Shown: positions 21,902 to 34,047 of the stretch, in pieces
Layout: the number at the start of each line of letters is the position of its first letter
Position numbering within the stretch: position 1 is the first letter of the stretch
DNA from: Emmonsiellopsis sp. PD_33
Lineage: Eukaryota; Ascomycota; Eurotiomycetes; Onygenales; Ajellomycetaceae
Assembly: GCA_032988165.1 (NCBI GenBank)
Contig: JANTQF010000066.1
Span: 78,799-142,798 of the forward strand
Reading direction: 5' to 3'
Length of the DNA: 64,000 nucleotides
Made by a program: the position numbers and the translations under genes
Notes under the pieces: generated by a model
Seen by the model: only the letters and a program-made list of their open reading frames with translations
Told to the model about the DNA's origin: nothing
The model's database searches: none

Positions 21902-24900
21902 TTAGGGGAGCTTTTTAACATGGCCGCCCGGTGGGGGTGGTCCGTCGTCCGCGAAGGTGCCACCTTCGAGTGCTCGGCTTAAATTACGGAGTGAGAAGCC
22001 GGTAGTTGAGAAATGTATGGCAACTAGCCACGCAGTGACTATGTTGACGATGTGGTGGAGGAGGTAGGCGTAGGTTACGCCGTAGAGGGCGGCGTATATA
22101 GCAAGGATGATGAAGAGGGCGGATGTGATGTGTCTCAGCCTGCGCATAAGCAAAATTGTTAGGCTTAGGCGATAAGAAATTCATAGGAAGGAAATAAAAG
22201 ATACGCACCTTGAGGTTACTCTTGGGATCATACTTCCAGTGGTAAGGGTCTCGACAAGAAGTATATATGGCATTATAGATAAAACATTATGATGGGACGA
22301 AAACGGAGTCAGCCAGTGGACCGCCAGGTTATGTACCCAAACCGCAAGTACGAGGACATTAACAGGCAGTATCCACAGCATGAGGATGAAGATAGAATGG
22401 ACGTAGTTGTAAAAGTTGTAGTGGGATGTGGATCTCTGCGCTCGATTATTAGTAGGTTTAATATCGGAAGCACATTGTCCAACACTCACAGTTTCTTTCG
22501 CATAATGCGATGTCTGTACACATGTCGCTAACTGGACAATGCATGCCACAATATACGCGAATTGATATGGGATGACGGTTGAAACGAAGAGTAATAGGAC
22601 GGTAGTGTTTATAATCCTTTGCCTCGGTGAAAGTGAGGAAAAGATAGCGTTGGTTCTAGGAGATGTCAGTAATGAATCGAGGCACGCGTTGAAATATATT
22701 TGGCTAACCTATGATCATCGTGTTTAATATACCCTCTACGAGATACCAGGATTCGTCGGATAGTCGCAAACACGTGAATCAGAATCATGACAACATAGTT
22801 TATCACGATACATGACCCGATGCTCATAAGGCCAAAGAGCGGGACAAGAAACCAGAAAAAGGTATCTTGAGAACCCAGTAGCAAGTCGTTTTTTGTGAAG
22901 TCGATCACAGATTCAGTAGCATTTACGCGCCAATCTGGCACTCCTGGGTTGCTCACTCCCGAATTCGATGTGGCCAGAGAGGTGGCGACGAAAGTCAGCC
23001 CAATGAATAGGATCGGTAACGACATTCGAAGACAAAGATCCAAGGCCTCGGAAAAGGGTATGAAAACACCTATTAATGTTAGGTTATGCTCAAATATGTT
23101 AAATATGGTGGAATACGAACCTGTTTTGTCATACACTTGGAATTGCTTCCTTAGCACTAGAGCAACCACGAGAAGCGGGAAGGCCGCAAACACCGTCCGA
23201 TATCGCATGACCAGTTTTCCCATGCTACCAAGTACATCCACACGTAGCGAAAGCTCCATTGAAGCATTGCAGCTGGGGTCAGACCAGAGCTGAAATGAGA
23301 CGCCACGAATTGCATTTCCTTCGCGGAGATGTGGGGGCATATATGGCGCCACTCCGTGCAGGTTGATATCGGCTTCCTTGACATTAACAAAATACTTTGA
23401 CTCATGCGGTTCCGATATATATTGCCGTAGTAGCGGAGTAAAAAGTTCCGCGTTTTCGCCGCAAGGTTGTTTTCCGACCCGAAGTTTATAAGCCAAAAGA
23501 CTTGAGTGTAGTGCTGGGATCTTCACTTCAGTCACCATCGGTCGTTCCGCTGGAAGTCGAATGTTAAGGCCAGCTCCCAGTAATCGGCCCAGTCCAACTT
23601 TGGTCTGAATGAGAGAATCGGAGCTGTCGGAGAATTCTGCAACAACCCACCCAGAAGAGTGTCTCTCAGCCTTGTCGACAACCGCTACAAACTGGTGTTC
23701 GGCGAGTTCTTCCAAGTCGTATTGTATATACGAAAAGGGGGGAACGTTATCGAAAGCGAATTTCGATGATCGGGTTGAGGCAGGAAGGTCAATAACATCC
23801 TCAACAGCACTCTTGCAAGCTAGTCGAGTAGAGCCCGAGCTCCCGCCGGAAAGATCCATATTTAGTGAGAGAAGAGCTGCAGAATGGCCAGCTCGTAAAG
23901 GAAACACACTACAAAATAGCACTTCAAGTTTCCCAGTGCCCCCTGGTGCATCGATTCTCTGATCGGTCAAGAGAGTAAACTTCTTCCCCGGAGCACCCTG
24001 TGGAGGAACCGGGAGTAGATGCGCCTCGGGTGCCTTGCGGTTACCGAAACTACGCAACACAAGGCGCTGGCCTTGTGATAGTATCGAATTTGTATTATCT
24101 TCTAGAGTCAACAGGGTGGTAGGGTCTGTGAAAGGATTAGTAAATGAAAAATAACGGCATATCAATTTGGCAAAGTTAAGCAGGGGTTAACCTTTTTGCG
24201 GCAACGTCCTTTCAGCGATATTTTCCATTCCCGTAAGGTACCACTTTTTGAACACACTCATCCGTTCTGCCCGCTGTTTCGTTTGTGATGACCGCCTTAC
24301 GTCCACAAGATCGAAGAGGGAGTGAACGATAACTTTTCGGAACGAGTCGCACCACGCGATAGAAAGATGGTCCATTCCCGTCCAAACATTCGGAATCGTT
24401 GTCGTGAACACGGTAAACCCGTGGGTTTCTGGCACAAGGGAGGACAGACTCGTATAATCTTGAGGGACAATAGAATCCCCGCCTCCCCCAGCAATGGATA
24501 TGAGAGTCACATGCCACAACGGGTTGTTGTTGGCCCATTTCTGAGAATATGCTTCACGCCAGTAATCGTTTACTTGCTTATATGTATGGACGATATCCGA
24601 ATCGAACGACACAGGAGGTCGGGCATGGGGCGTTGACATGGTGATGATGGTATTTACCGAATTTGCTTGGTAATTCGACATTGTAAGAACTGCGCGGGCG
24701 ACAATCCCACCCATTGAATGCCCAATGAGTATTACAGAGCTAGGATCCGGGTGGTTGGGGTCCCTTCCCACACGCTTCGGGTCGTGGTAAAGAGAGAGTA
24801 TATATGCCAATGCTTCGTTCACATATTCAGCCTGGTCGAGCAGTGTTTGTCCGTGAAATGCCGCCATATCCTCGTTGAAATCTGCCATGAAGAAATCCAG

Positions 24901-25690
24901 GCTTCGGGTACCTAGGTTGAATTTTTCGCGGTCATCCTTTATCACGTCGCGGAAATATATCGAGGCTTCCGATGCGAGGGACCGTCCTTGCTTGTAACTA
25001 CCGGCATTCCCAGGGAGGAACAATACCGGAACCCCTTTAAGCTACACCAAAAGTTAGCACCAGGCTACGCCTATAATAACCGAACAGGGAGCAGAGAGAT
25101 TGTCACCGTACCCCGATATCCTTCTCAGTATACTGGTCAACCGTACGTTCCCGATAAAGGTATAGTCCATACTTGCTCGCAAACCGTGTATGTTCCGTGT
25201 CAAATCCAAGAAGTTTGATATATGTCGGCATCATACGAGGGGTATTGCAGCCCTGCGGATCTATCTGGCGGGTTATATACGAGTGTATGATTCCGAAAAA
25301 AGCGAGAGCGCTGAGCAGCGTCAGCGACAGCGTCAGGAGGGAGCATGACCAAGGACTCCGCATCCGCGACCGGCGGAGCCTCTGCGCCTCCATCGAGTTA
25401 TCCACCGTTGGCGAGAATGATTGCGATTCGAACGGCATGACGGCTTTCGGCCGTGTCTTGAGGGTCGATTGGGCAGGTTGCGCCGCGCCAGCCCAGAGGC
25501 TCGAAGATTCGTTTAACCGCAATGAATTGGATTTTGTCCCGCTGTCCAGGCTCAGCGCCCTCTGCTGGATATCCTGTGAGCCAAACGAATGAGGTGTGTC
25601 GTCAATGGAAAGTCCATTTCCCCCTTCGAACTCAGCATCGGCGGCCTTGGAGTGGTGGGCTTTCTGTGAGCCTGAGAGGCGCCTCTGCAT
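21902..25690 (-). CDS. bst1: GPI inositol-deacylase (Bst1/PGAP1 family)
   Basis: Seven exons: 25690-25112, 25041-24192, 24125-23121, 23069-22709, 22655-22490, 22435-22209 and 22139-21902, giving 1141 aa. It is an ER-membrane enzyme that removes the inositol acyl chain of GPI anchors, needed for export of GPI proteins and for quality control. After a disordered N-terminus there is one membrane anchor (about residues 116-139), the PVLFLPGNAGSYKQ start of the lipase domain, nucleophile motif GHSMGG (Ser about 302) and a His in GMDHLSIAWC. The C-terminal part is multi-pass (FPLLVVALVLRKQF; LFGLMSIGSCIVINYVVMIL). The 51-nt intron at 23070-23120 has GT..AG ends, a CTAAC branch and no in-frame stop. 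Removing it joins VYDKT to GVFIPF, the sequence expected for the family. Confidence 0.95.
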
Positions 25691-26208
25691 TTGAAGGACG
25701 CGCGCTCACCCACCAGTCAATGAGGGGAGAGAACCAAGCCCGCGGAATCGGCGGAGAGAGACCGGCCTGGCAAAGGAAAAAAGGGCGAGGGAGGGAGGGC
25801 GAACGGAAGAGAGGGAGGGTGGACGAGGGGAGGTTGAGATAAGGAGCTCAGCACTGGCATTTTTTTGGTTTGGGAGACGACGACGCCGCGCACGGACCAT
25901 GTGTATAGCTCCAACCCCAACTCCTATTTGAAGATGCAGGAGAAATATTGGAAAACAACTAATTCCTCTACTGCATAATCAACCCAATTACTTGCTGTTT
26001 AAAATAGGTGTTTTAAATAATATTCTGATCATCAAATGTTCTTATCGGAGGGACTTGCTTTCCTCTGCCCCGATCATCACGCAATCCGGACCCCAGACAC
26101 TCGCTTCTAATAATACATGGATATCATTATTGTACATACAAACATCTGAAACAGTATTGGCAATCGAACAGCCTCTGGCTAGGTAGCAGATTGCCACGAT
26201 AAGTGGCC
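25691..26208. other. bst1 promoter and irc3 3' flank
   Basis: A GA-rich stretch (about 25740-25840) lies just upstream of the bst1 start, which reads to the left. No gene seen. Confidence 0.5.
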
Positions 26209-28230
26209 TTAATTGAGCGGGCCAACCTTGACTTCTTCTCTGCTTTTAGCCTCCTCGTACTTGGCTTCCTTGGCTTTTTGGCGGACCACACGCTGTTTCG
26301 CGGCCATTATATTCTTAAAATGCCCTTTCGCACCGTATGTGATCTTAGTGATCATATCCGCCGCTTCTCCTTTATTAATTTGGTCGTAACTAAGCTGGTT
26401 ATCTGCCGGAAGATGTTTATTCAAATAGCCAAGCTGTCCGGGACTCGGCCGTTTCTTCCTCCATGGCTGCCAGGAAGCAATAAAAACCGGGAGAAACACA
26501 CGACCAGCCAGTGTGTCGGCAGCATGCACTGCTTGCGCCAATTCTAGCGACGAGGCTACGTTCATGGGCCGACTCCACGGGCATTTGGATGTTGTATCGG
26601 GCGGGAGGGCAGCGATGTGATGTACCGAAAACAAACCCGTCTCGTCTCTTGTGATCGTGATCCTCCCGTTAGGCGCACTGAGCAGATACCGATCAGGGCT
26701 GATAAGTACCCAGGCGTTTTTGCTTAATGAGCGGAGGTCCTTTTCGCCAGAAGTGTCTTGGAGCAGATCATATACTGATTCATAATCGTTAAAGTCAACG
26801 ACAACCTTATCTTCCGAGACCTTCGGGGATCTTTTGCGCCTAGGTTTCACATCCTCGTCGTCACGGTTTTTGAGTTTATGAATATCTTCCACTTTGGTTT
26901 CGTTCAGCCCTTCATCTGGATCCAGCCCAAATAATGTTGGTGTAGTTAGCACACCTGTCTCAAGAGATGCAACCATGTCAATAATGTGACAGTTCTCCTT
27001 CCCAGGATAGAGTCGTAGACCTCGTCCAATCATTTGAATCAAGAGGTTTTTGGATCTTGTCGGGCGCGCAAGAAGTACACAGTCAATATTTGGAATATCG
27101 GTACCCTCCGTAAATAGTCCACAGTTGACCAAAACAGGATACTCCTGATTTCGAAAAGCATCAAGTTCCTCAGTGCGAAGATCCCTTGGAGTTTGACTGG
27201 TTATATATCTCGCATCGATGCCAAATCTGCGAAACGTGTTTGTAAGGCACTTGACATGCTCAATATCCACGCCAAACACGAGGGTGGACTTTCTCTCTTT
27301 CGCCCTAGATAGCCAAGCTCGAACGGTTATATCATTTGTGACATCAGTGTTGACGGCAGCAGACAGCTGACTAGTCTGGAAATCACCATTCGGCGCGTCC
27401 CCAACGCGCGACAGGTCAACATGGGAACCAACTGTCGTGAAAACCGCATTAGCTAGCCACTTGTCCCCGATCATGTCAATGTAGTCTTTATGGTAGACAA
27501 TGTGGTCAATGACAGTTCCCAGCTTCAGGCCATCAAACCGCGAAAACGTCGCCGACACACCCACTAAGGCGGGCGAGTCATTAGAAGAGTGTTTTAGCCC
27601 AAAATACTCAAGAATCTCTCTATAGCTTGGAGCCACGATGTGATGAGCCTCGTCCACCAGGATAAGCTTGTATCTTTCAGGATCGAATTTTTCAATCCGG
27701 CCCTTTGAAAGGAGGCTTCGAACAGAGGCTACCGTGATCTCTGCAGTTCCCGTCGCATGGGTTTTGCCCATTTCAATCTCGATGGTTTTTCCTGGGTATG
27801 CAAGCATGCAGTGTTTTGCAGCCTGCTCGACCAGCTCTTTCCTATGAACGAGGATAAGACTCTGCTTTGCATTTTCGTTCCGAGGTGGGATGCGATCGAT
27901 CAGTTGGGTAAATATAACCTATCGGCACGAATAATGTGTCAGCGCAGTATGCGAAAACATGTAAAGGGGAGTAGTTCTTACTGTCTTCCCACTGCCGGTC
28001 GCAAGAGAAATACCCAGTCTCTTTTCACCTTTTCTCAGATACGAAAGGACTGACTGGATACATTCTTCCTGGTAATCTCGAAGGCGAATTTCAGACGACG
28101 TAAATAACGGTCCGGGAGGTTTGATGGCGTTGGCGGTGGCTACCGATGCAGCCCATCGGCGATGAGCAGGCTGGCTCCCATAGAGAGCTGCGAACGTGAG
28201 CTCCCGTATACATCTTGTCAACCTCCGCAT
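26209..28230 (-). CDS. irc3: mitochondrial DEAH-type helicase Irc3
   Basis: Two exons, 28230-27982 and 27918-26209, giving 652 aa. The N-terminus (MRRLTRCIRELTFAALYG) is basic, without acidic residues except one Glu, and fits a mitochondrial import signal. Superfamily-2 motifs are in order: Q-like RDYQEECI, Walker A LATGSGKT (about 76-83, ending exactly at the splice junction), DEAH in ILVDEAHH (about 172-175), GVSATF, and the second RecA domain with CGLFTEGTDIPNID and QMIGRGLRLYPGK. Yeast Irc3 is a branch-migrating double-stranded DNA helicase that maintains mitochondrial DNA. The same arrangement and length support the assignment. The C-terminus is basic and helical. It is divergently transcribed from the rrn5-like gene across 341 bases. 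Confidence 0.92.
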
Positions 28231-28571
28231 CTTTCCATGGCTGTGGACATGAACCGCGCTTGATCGTGTCCGTCTTCATGTCCGCTCAGATCAGATTTCG
28301 GCGGAGATAAATAGGAGAGTGCAAACATCACAAACAAGGTGTGCAAACACTGCAAACTCCTCCCATAAATAATTTCTCCTTTGCTCGAGCTCTTCTCAAA
28401 ACTCAGTTTTATATACTCCCCCGTGGCTCTTCTCATGACTGTCCATTTTCGCATTATATCTGTTGTTTAGGCGTTACGGTGCCATGTTGTTTCTATCGTC
28501 ATTTCCTCAAAGGTGCTGCTCAGGGCATGTTAACCAGCGTTGGGAGCTGTCGTCACTGAATATTCTTAGCC
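28231..28571. promoter_or_regulatory. short divergent promoter, irc3 / rrn5-like
   Basis: Only 341 bases separate the two start codons, so both core promoters must lie here. A TTTTATATA sequence is at about 28408. I see no clear shared operator. Confidence 0.5.
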
Positions 28572-30308
28572 ATGAGCACAACCAGTGTCTACGACCCGGA
28601 CGAAGAAGAAGATGCCGCCTCCGATGACTCCTTTGAACGCGGGATATTTCCCGTCGGGTTCACCGCCTCGTCTCCTCCTTTACAGAAACTCAGAATCACA
28701 TCCCCCGATTTCACCGGCCCATCCGCGGCACAAACTAGGCGTGCTCGGCCCTCCCGTTCACGATCCCGCGCAAAGGCCCTACAAGCTCAGAGGAACCTTG
28801 CCGTCGAGCAATATGCCGAGATATTCAATGAATTTATAAATGACAATGCTGGGGGAGCTGAGGCCGCGAACAAATCTACCTTGTCCCGTTCCCAGATCGG
28901 GGTCGTGAGGTGGAGTCCTGAAGAAAAGGATGCTCTATTCAACGCTCTTGAGCGGCATGGCAAGAGTGGGATTCCAAAGATAGCTTCGCTTGTGGGCTCA
29001 AAATCCGAGATCGAAGTTCGTGCCTATATTGACATCCTTCATCGAGCCCTGGAGCAGCAGCAACATAGGGATTTCAGCACGAGTGTGATTCTCGGAGATA
29101 TTCCTGCTGCTATTGAGGTTAGCGAAGAATGCGATCAAGTGCTAGAAGATAATGCAGATGCACTCTGTCTACAGGAAGAACAAGCTCACAATACCGCGGG
29201 GGAACGGGAGCATGGCGAGATGTGGCTTGTCAATCGCCATGTTGCAGCTGTAGTCGAGGACCAACTAGGGGCCGAAAACGAAGCCCCCGACAGCGTCGAA
29301 AACGAGACCGGAGACCGGAAAGATCTCGATGAAGATAATAAAACTAATAATAATAACGACGAAACCCCACCATCCAGCATCCTCGCCACCGCTCAGCTGC
29401 TCAACGCGAGCAACTGGATCCTCCTCTCCGAACGCATATTCATGAACCCGGGCAAACGCCAAATAGAAGACAACTGGAGCAACCTCGCCTATGAGGGTGA
29501 AACCCCATCCGTGACCTGCGAGGCATTTGCCGACTTCTACGCCCTAGCAATCAGCCTCACACGCCGTCTAATCCAGTCCTCCCTATTCTTCGCAGCCTCG
29601 CGCATTCGCGCGCTGGAGCGCGGCGGATACCAGCGCGGAAAGCTGGTACGAAGGGAGGATGTGGGCGCAGCGCTGGATGTCCTGCAGATGAGCCATAACA
29701 CCAGGGAATTCTGGACGGGAGCAGCGCGACGTTGCAAATTGGATGTTGAAGATATACGGCATCGGAAGGGCTACAAACCGGCTCCACTCACATATGACGA
29801 GGTAGAGGAGGAATTATCCCTCGAGGGCTCCAGGTCTAGAACGTCCCGGGCAAGCAGTATTGCCCAGTCGACAGCGGTATCTGAAAACCTCTCGGATTCC
29901 GAGGAAGAACCGCTCTCTCCAACCTCGGACAGCTCAGGTCGTCAGTCAAACGATGATATCTCAGATGAAGAATCCCTATCCGACCCCGAAGAAGCCCACG
30001 CCGCCACCATCGATCGGGAAGCTAGGCGCATTGAGGAATCTCGGCTCTGGCGCCGGCTCGGCCAGTCGCCGCCACCCGCTTCGTCTCCGGCACGTCCGCA
30101 TGCCGACATTAAGATGGAAAGCGACGATGAAGCGGTCACCGGCGCCTCACGGCCTCTAGGAGGGCGGAAGACGAAGCAGGATCTAGTCGATTGGCGGGAT
30201 CGGGTTTTGTTTCATAGCGAGTGGGAGGAGTTTGGGGCGGATACGATTCTGGTTGAGGAGGAGGTGGCTGAGAATCAGAGGGAGAGGAAAAGGAGGAGGC
30301 TGGAATAG
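28572..30308 (+). CDS. rrn5: Rrn5-like RNA polymerase I initiation factor, SANT domain
   Basis: Single exon, 578 aa. An acidic N-terminus (MSTTSVYDPDEEEDAASDD) and a basic Ser/Arg segment precede the segment AVEQYAEIFNEFIN and then a SANT/Myb-like domain at about residues 112-160 (RWSPEEKDALFNALERHGKSGIPKIA, then VGSKSEIEVRAYIDIL). That order, a helical stretch with FNE followed by GVVRWSPEEKD and a conserved VGSKS, is what fungal Rrn5 proteins show. Rrn5 belongs to the upstream activating factor complex at rDNA promoters. The central region (about 270-420) is helical and probably conserved; the rest is acidic and Ser-rich. The symbol rests on motif resemblance. The alternative is an unclassified SANT-domain nuclear protein. 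Confidence 0.75.
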   Translation: MSTTSVYDPDEEEDAASDDSFERGIFPVGFTASSPPLQKLRITSPDFTGPSAAQTRRARPSRSRSRAKALQAQRNLAVEQYAEIFNEFINDNAGGAEAANKSTLSRSQIGVVRWSPEEKDALFNALERHGKSGIPKIASLVGSKSEIEVRAYIDILHRALEQQQHRDFSTSVILGDIPAAIEVSEECDQVLEDNADALCLQEEQAHNTAGEREHGEMWLVNRHVAAVVEDQLGAENEAPDSVENETGDRKDLDEDNKTNNNNDETPPSSILATAQLLNASNWILLSERIFMNPGKRQIEDNWSNLAYEGETPSVTCEAFADFYALAISLTRRLIQSSLFFAASRIRALERGGYQRGKLVRREDVGAALDVLQMSHNTREFWTGAARRCKLDVEDIRHRKGYKPAPLTYDEVEEELSLEGSRSRTSRASSIAQSTAVSENLSDSEEEPLSPTSDSSGRQSNDDISDEESLSDPEEAHAATIDREARRIEESRLWRRLGQSPPPASSPARPHADIKMESDDEAVTGASRPLGGRKTKQDLVDWRDRVLFHSEWEEFGADTILVEEEVAENQRERKRRRLE

Positions 30309-31189
30309 GGGTTGCGGTTGGGGTTGGGGGGGGACTTAATAAGTGTATATAATATGTATGATACTCTGTTGAGGGTGTGGTTGGATATATGTATGTACCA
30401 CTACTATTGAAATATACTAGACTTCATTCTTACTTTTAGTTTACGCCTGGATTCAATGTTCGACATGGCTGATATATCGGTTCCATTCCATAATGTCTTC
30501 CTTCAAAAACCAAAACAAAGTCCCCATCCATCCCAACAGAATAGAGAACCCCCAAGGGAAGGGGCAAAAGCAGGTTCCGAGTAAATAAGCTTCGTTTCTA
30601 GCACTACCAATACAAGAGTGAACAGGAATTTTTAAGAGGGAAAGAATCAGTCCCCTGGAAAGTCAAAAAAAAAAAAAGGAAGGAAGGAAGGAAGGAAGGA
30701 AAAGAAGCCAAACAAAATCCAGATAAAAGAGGAAAAAGCTGCAACTAACTATCCGAGCCTAGGTAAGAAAAATACATTAATGAAAAGTTAAACCATTTAT
30801 CTGTGCAGAACTCAGATCGGGGGGGGGGGAGGGTTGGGATTGGTTGTAATTTGTTCCTTTTTCTTGATGTTACCGCCCTTGAGAGGAAGAAAAGGGGAAA
30901 GGAAGCGGGAAGTAAGTGACGAAAACGAGAAAACTCCGCCATCTGAAGACCCCTTGTACATTGAAACTAAAACACAGAAAAAAAGTGAAACAAAAAGATA
31001 AAAACAATAAAACACATGTGAGCCTATCCAGATACATTGCGCCACGGTTGGTTGGAAAAAGAAAAGCTCCGTCTTAGACCTAACATTACCTAAATGATCA
31101 GGTTGTCAGGAGAATATCACATCGCCACATATCATTCTTCGTTGAACAGAATAACTGATCCCATATGAGTACACCCTTAACCAATCCAC
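30309..31189. other. intergenic between convergent genes, simple repeats
   Basis: Contains an A13 run followed by GGAA tetranucleotides (30668-30700) and a G10 run near 30821. Otherwise AT-rich 3' flanks. Confidence 0.6.
30678..30700. repeat. (GGAA)n microsatellite
   Basis: About six tandem GGAA units directly after a poly-A run. Confidence 0.85.
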
Positions 31190-33507
31190 TCATATCTCAA
31201 AAGCCTTGTAATCCCCGCCGTTGGCACTGGGAGGGGGTACACCAGCTCCCGGTGCTTGAGCGGCTTCCTGGAACCCGTATCGTTCTCCAATGCCCACGGT
31301 TTCCGCCTCTAGCGCTATTGCAGCTCCCTCTTCAGGCCCCTCCAAGCTGGCAGCTTTAAGGAGATCCTGAACTTCCTTGATCCGCTTCTTAAGAGCCATG
31401 CGGTCGAGGAATAGTTGTTGTCTACCTTGCTCCAAGTCTCTCCGCTCAGCTTCAACAATCTGCTCCAGCTCGGTAAACTGAGACAATTTGATGTCGAATT
31501 TCTGGAGGGTGATGTTCACGGCCGCAGCGACCAGACGGGTCATCTCTCGCTCTTCGTTGGAAGCAAATGCCGCCGCCCGCGCAGCAGCAGTTGCAAGGCC
31601 AATTGTTGCGATTGAAGGACGCGACGATTCTTTCTCTCCGGCCGTGCTCCGTACAACTGCCGTAGAATCAGGCTCATTTGCTGTGTCGATCTCCATTGAG
31701 TCCTCGGACTTCATAGCCTCGGGTTCCTTGCTCTTGCTCTTCTCCTTATCTTTATCGTCCGCGGGTGCAGGGCCAGTAAAACCTCTATCAAGTTGTTTCT
31801 GAAGTTCACGACGGATTTCCTCGACCGATCGGCCGGCGGCAGCTGCTGTGACGGCAGGTTCGGCCATTTCTGCCAGATATGTGACGACAGACAGCACTGG
31901 GTTATCGAGTTGGCTAATAGGATCCCTTCCACTCATTGCGCGGATGAGAGAGCTGTCTTGTGTGTCCTCCAAATACTTATCTTCAATCTCAAGTTGCAGG
32001 AATTTCATGACACACTCCTCCTGAGTGCGAGTTCCGACGTGGCGCGCAATCTGTCTCCAGTTGTCGTCGAAGTTTTCTAAGCCCTCTAAGAGCAGCAGCA
32101 GCTCGGAATTGCTCCATGGGGCATCCCGATCCGGAATTGTAGTGTATGGGGTGTCTTCCAGTTTGACAAAATCTGAGGCATGGTGCGAAGAAGGCAACCT
32201 TCCTTGGAGGAAGCAGTTCGGGCAGAGGTCATATTTCGTGTCTGGGACGTTAGGATTGTTGGAAACAGGGGTGGATTTGGCATAATGGAATCTAAGCCTC
32301 GTGCAATCAATGCCACACGAATAGCAGTGGAAGGTCTTTCTCGGTTCTTTCGCAGCAGCTTCCATCGTTTTGATCGAACTATCGCCACCAGCTCCGTTTG
32401 TAGTTGCGGCTTCGCCATTGGTCTGTTTCTCCTTGTCCTCGCCTGCGGCGATACCCTTGCCCTTATCATCATAAATGTTGCGACGGATTTCGAGGTTGAG
32501 ATCGCCTTTGGGAACTGGTGTAGCAGAGGCAGCGCGATCTGTCGATGGATGCGGCTTACCGGCAGTAACGATAGCGTTGGGAGCTGGCTGGAATGGCTGC
32601 AAGCCTCGGGGAGTGTCTGCGGTAATTCTGAAGTGGCCTGTCATGGGAGGTCCAATGTTGGAAGGTCTAGTCTGGGGATCGACCTGTTCATCCATGTTAG
32701 ACTATACTGTGTATACAGGATCGTGATCTCACATACCTGGTAGTTGATCAAACCCCAGTGCTCAAGGAATGAGTGCACACGCATAATTGCGCAAACATCG
32801 CCTGCCAAGTTTCGTCGACAGGCTGTGACTGTGAGGTACTCGACAGGATTCAAACGATAAGTGTTGATCATGAAGTCCCGGTAATCCTTGTAAATAGCAG
32901 GGGTTTTGCTCCGGTTTCGACTGTTGAAGAACTCAGGCAATGCCTTCTTCTCGACGGTATGAATTGTGTGCATATCAAACCAGCTCGTGTAGCTTGGAAG
33001 GATGATAGCGTGAGTTTGGGCAACCAGATGGGAACGCGCCGAAGCCTCCAGGGAAGCTTTAGTTTGTGTCGACTGCCCATCGACAGCTTCGTCTGTTTGT
33101 TGTGGAGCTGCTGGAGTCCCGGTGGCATCGTCAGGTCCGCCGTTTTCCTTCTTCGTCTCAGCGTCTGTTCCCCCCATGGTTTCGTCTTGTGGCTCTGTGT
33201 CTTCGTTTTGGGGCTTTGGAGAAGCTGGCGCATCTAGCGGATTGTCTGAAATGACTGTATCTTGGTTCGCTTTAGGCGAGAGAGGTTGGGACTGCGAGCC
33301 TAAGCCATCAAACAAACAGTAAGCATATACACAAAGTCTAAAGGGTGGTCAGGGCAACGGGGGGGGTGGTAGGCGCAACCGACCTGAGACGTGACTGGAG
33401 GAGCGAGTGGCGCCGGAAGCCTCAGTGGTGGGTTGTCCATCCTGAGGGACAGCGACCGGCTGGGCGTCGGTAGCCATCTCGCCTGAAGTTGCATTTAAAT
33501 CTTCCAT
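31190..33507 (-). CDS. rsc8: RSC8/SWI3-type chromatin-remodelling subunit
   Basis: Three exons, 33507-33384, 33299-32737 and 32683-31190, giving 726 aa. Order of domains: disordered acidic N-terminus; SWIRM domain at about 142-229 (IILPSYTSWFDMHTIHTVEKKA ... NTYRLNPVEYLTVTACRRNLAGD); ZZ-like zinc ribbon at about 346-393 (FHCYSCGIDC and YDLCPNC); SANT domain at about 418-460 (PWSNSELLLLLEGL, NWRQIARHVG); and a C-terminal coiled coil (about 600-690, with FTELEQIVEAERRDLEQGR). This is the core scaffold dimer of RSC/SWI-SNF complexes, acting in the nucleus. One short exon codes the N-terminal 41 residues. It shares a 540-base divergent promoter with ctf18. Confidence 0.95.
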
Positions 33508-34047
33508 TCTGGCGTGGCACAAAGGAATAAAGAAAGGTTACAAGCTTGGTCGGACCAGGCTATCGCCTGCGCAGCAAAAGGGGGCTCTGTCAAACAGCAG
33601 CGTTTTCCAATCTCGTATTCGGAAGCGCAGAGAACAGAATGCGACTTCTGCGACGGCTGGATAATGGTCAGGGGGTGTGAGATGGAAGAAATGCGCGGGA
33701 TGGAATGGGATGCAGTATCGCCAACACGATCAGTCTGTCTCCGTCGCCAAAATCTCGCGCTTCAGAGCCTCTTGCCGCTAGCCGTTTGTGGACTAGCGGC
33801 TTGGTGGGTGTTCGGCGGGCTTTACACGCCATTTGCGCAGATCTCGGATTAATGTCCAGCCGAAACTCCGAGGTAAATGGCTTAGTCATTCAGCCTCGAC
33901 GCGACTGAAACGCGACTTCGCGTCTGCTGCAGGCGTTGATGAGATGGATTGAGGGACGACAGTGAGCAACAACGCAATCTTCGCTTCGGCCACACCCTAC
34001 AATTTCCGAGCCCAATTTGTTTAGAAATATGATGTTATGAATCCTTA
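33508..34047. promoter_or_regulatory. divergent promoter, rsc8 / ctf18
   Basis: The 540 bases between the two start codons hold a tight cluster of CGCG-core boxes at 33898-33924, described separately. The short open frames here have no recognisable product. Confidence 0.6.
33898..33924. promoter_or_regulatory. cluster of three MCB-like CGCG boxes
   Basis: GACGCGA (33898-33904), AACGCGA (33909-33915) and TCGCGTC (33918-33924, the complement of GACGCGA) lie within 27 bases, about 125-150 bases upstream of ctf18. ACGCG is the core of the MluI cell-cycle box bound by MBF-type factors, which drive replication genes at G1/S in yeasts. A role here is inferred. Confidence 0.5.
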
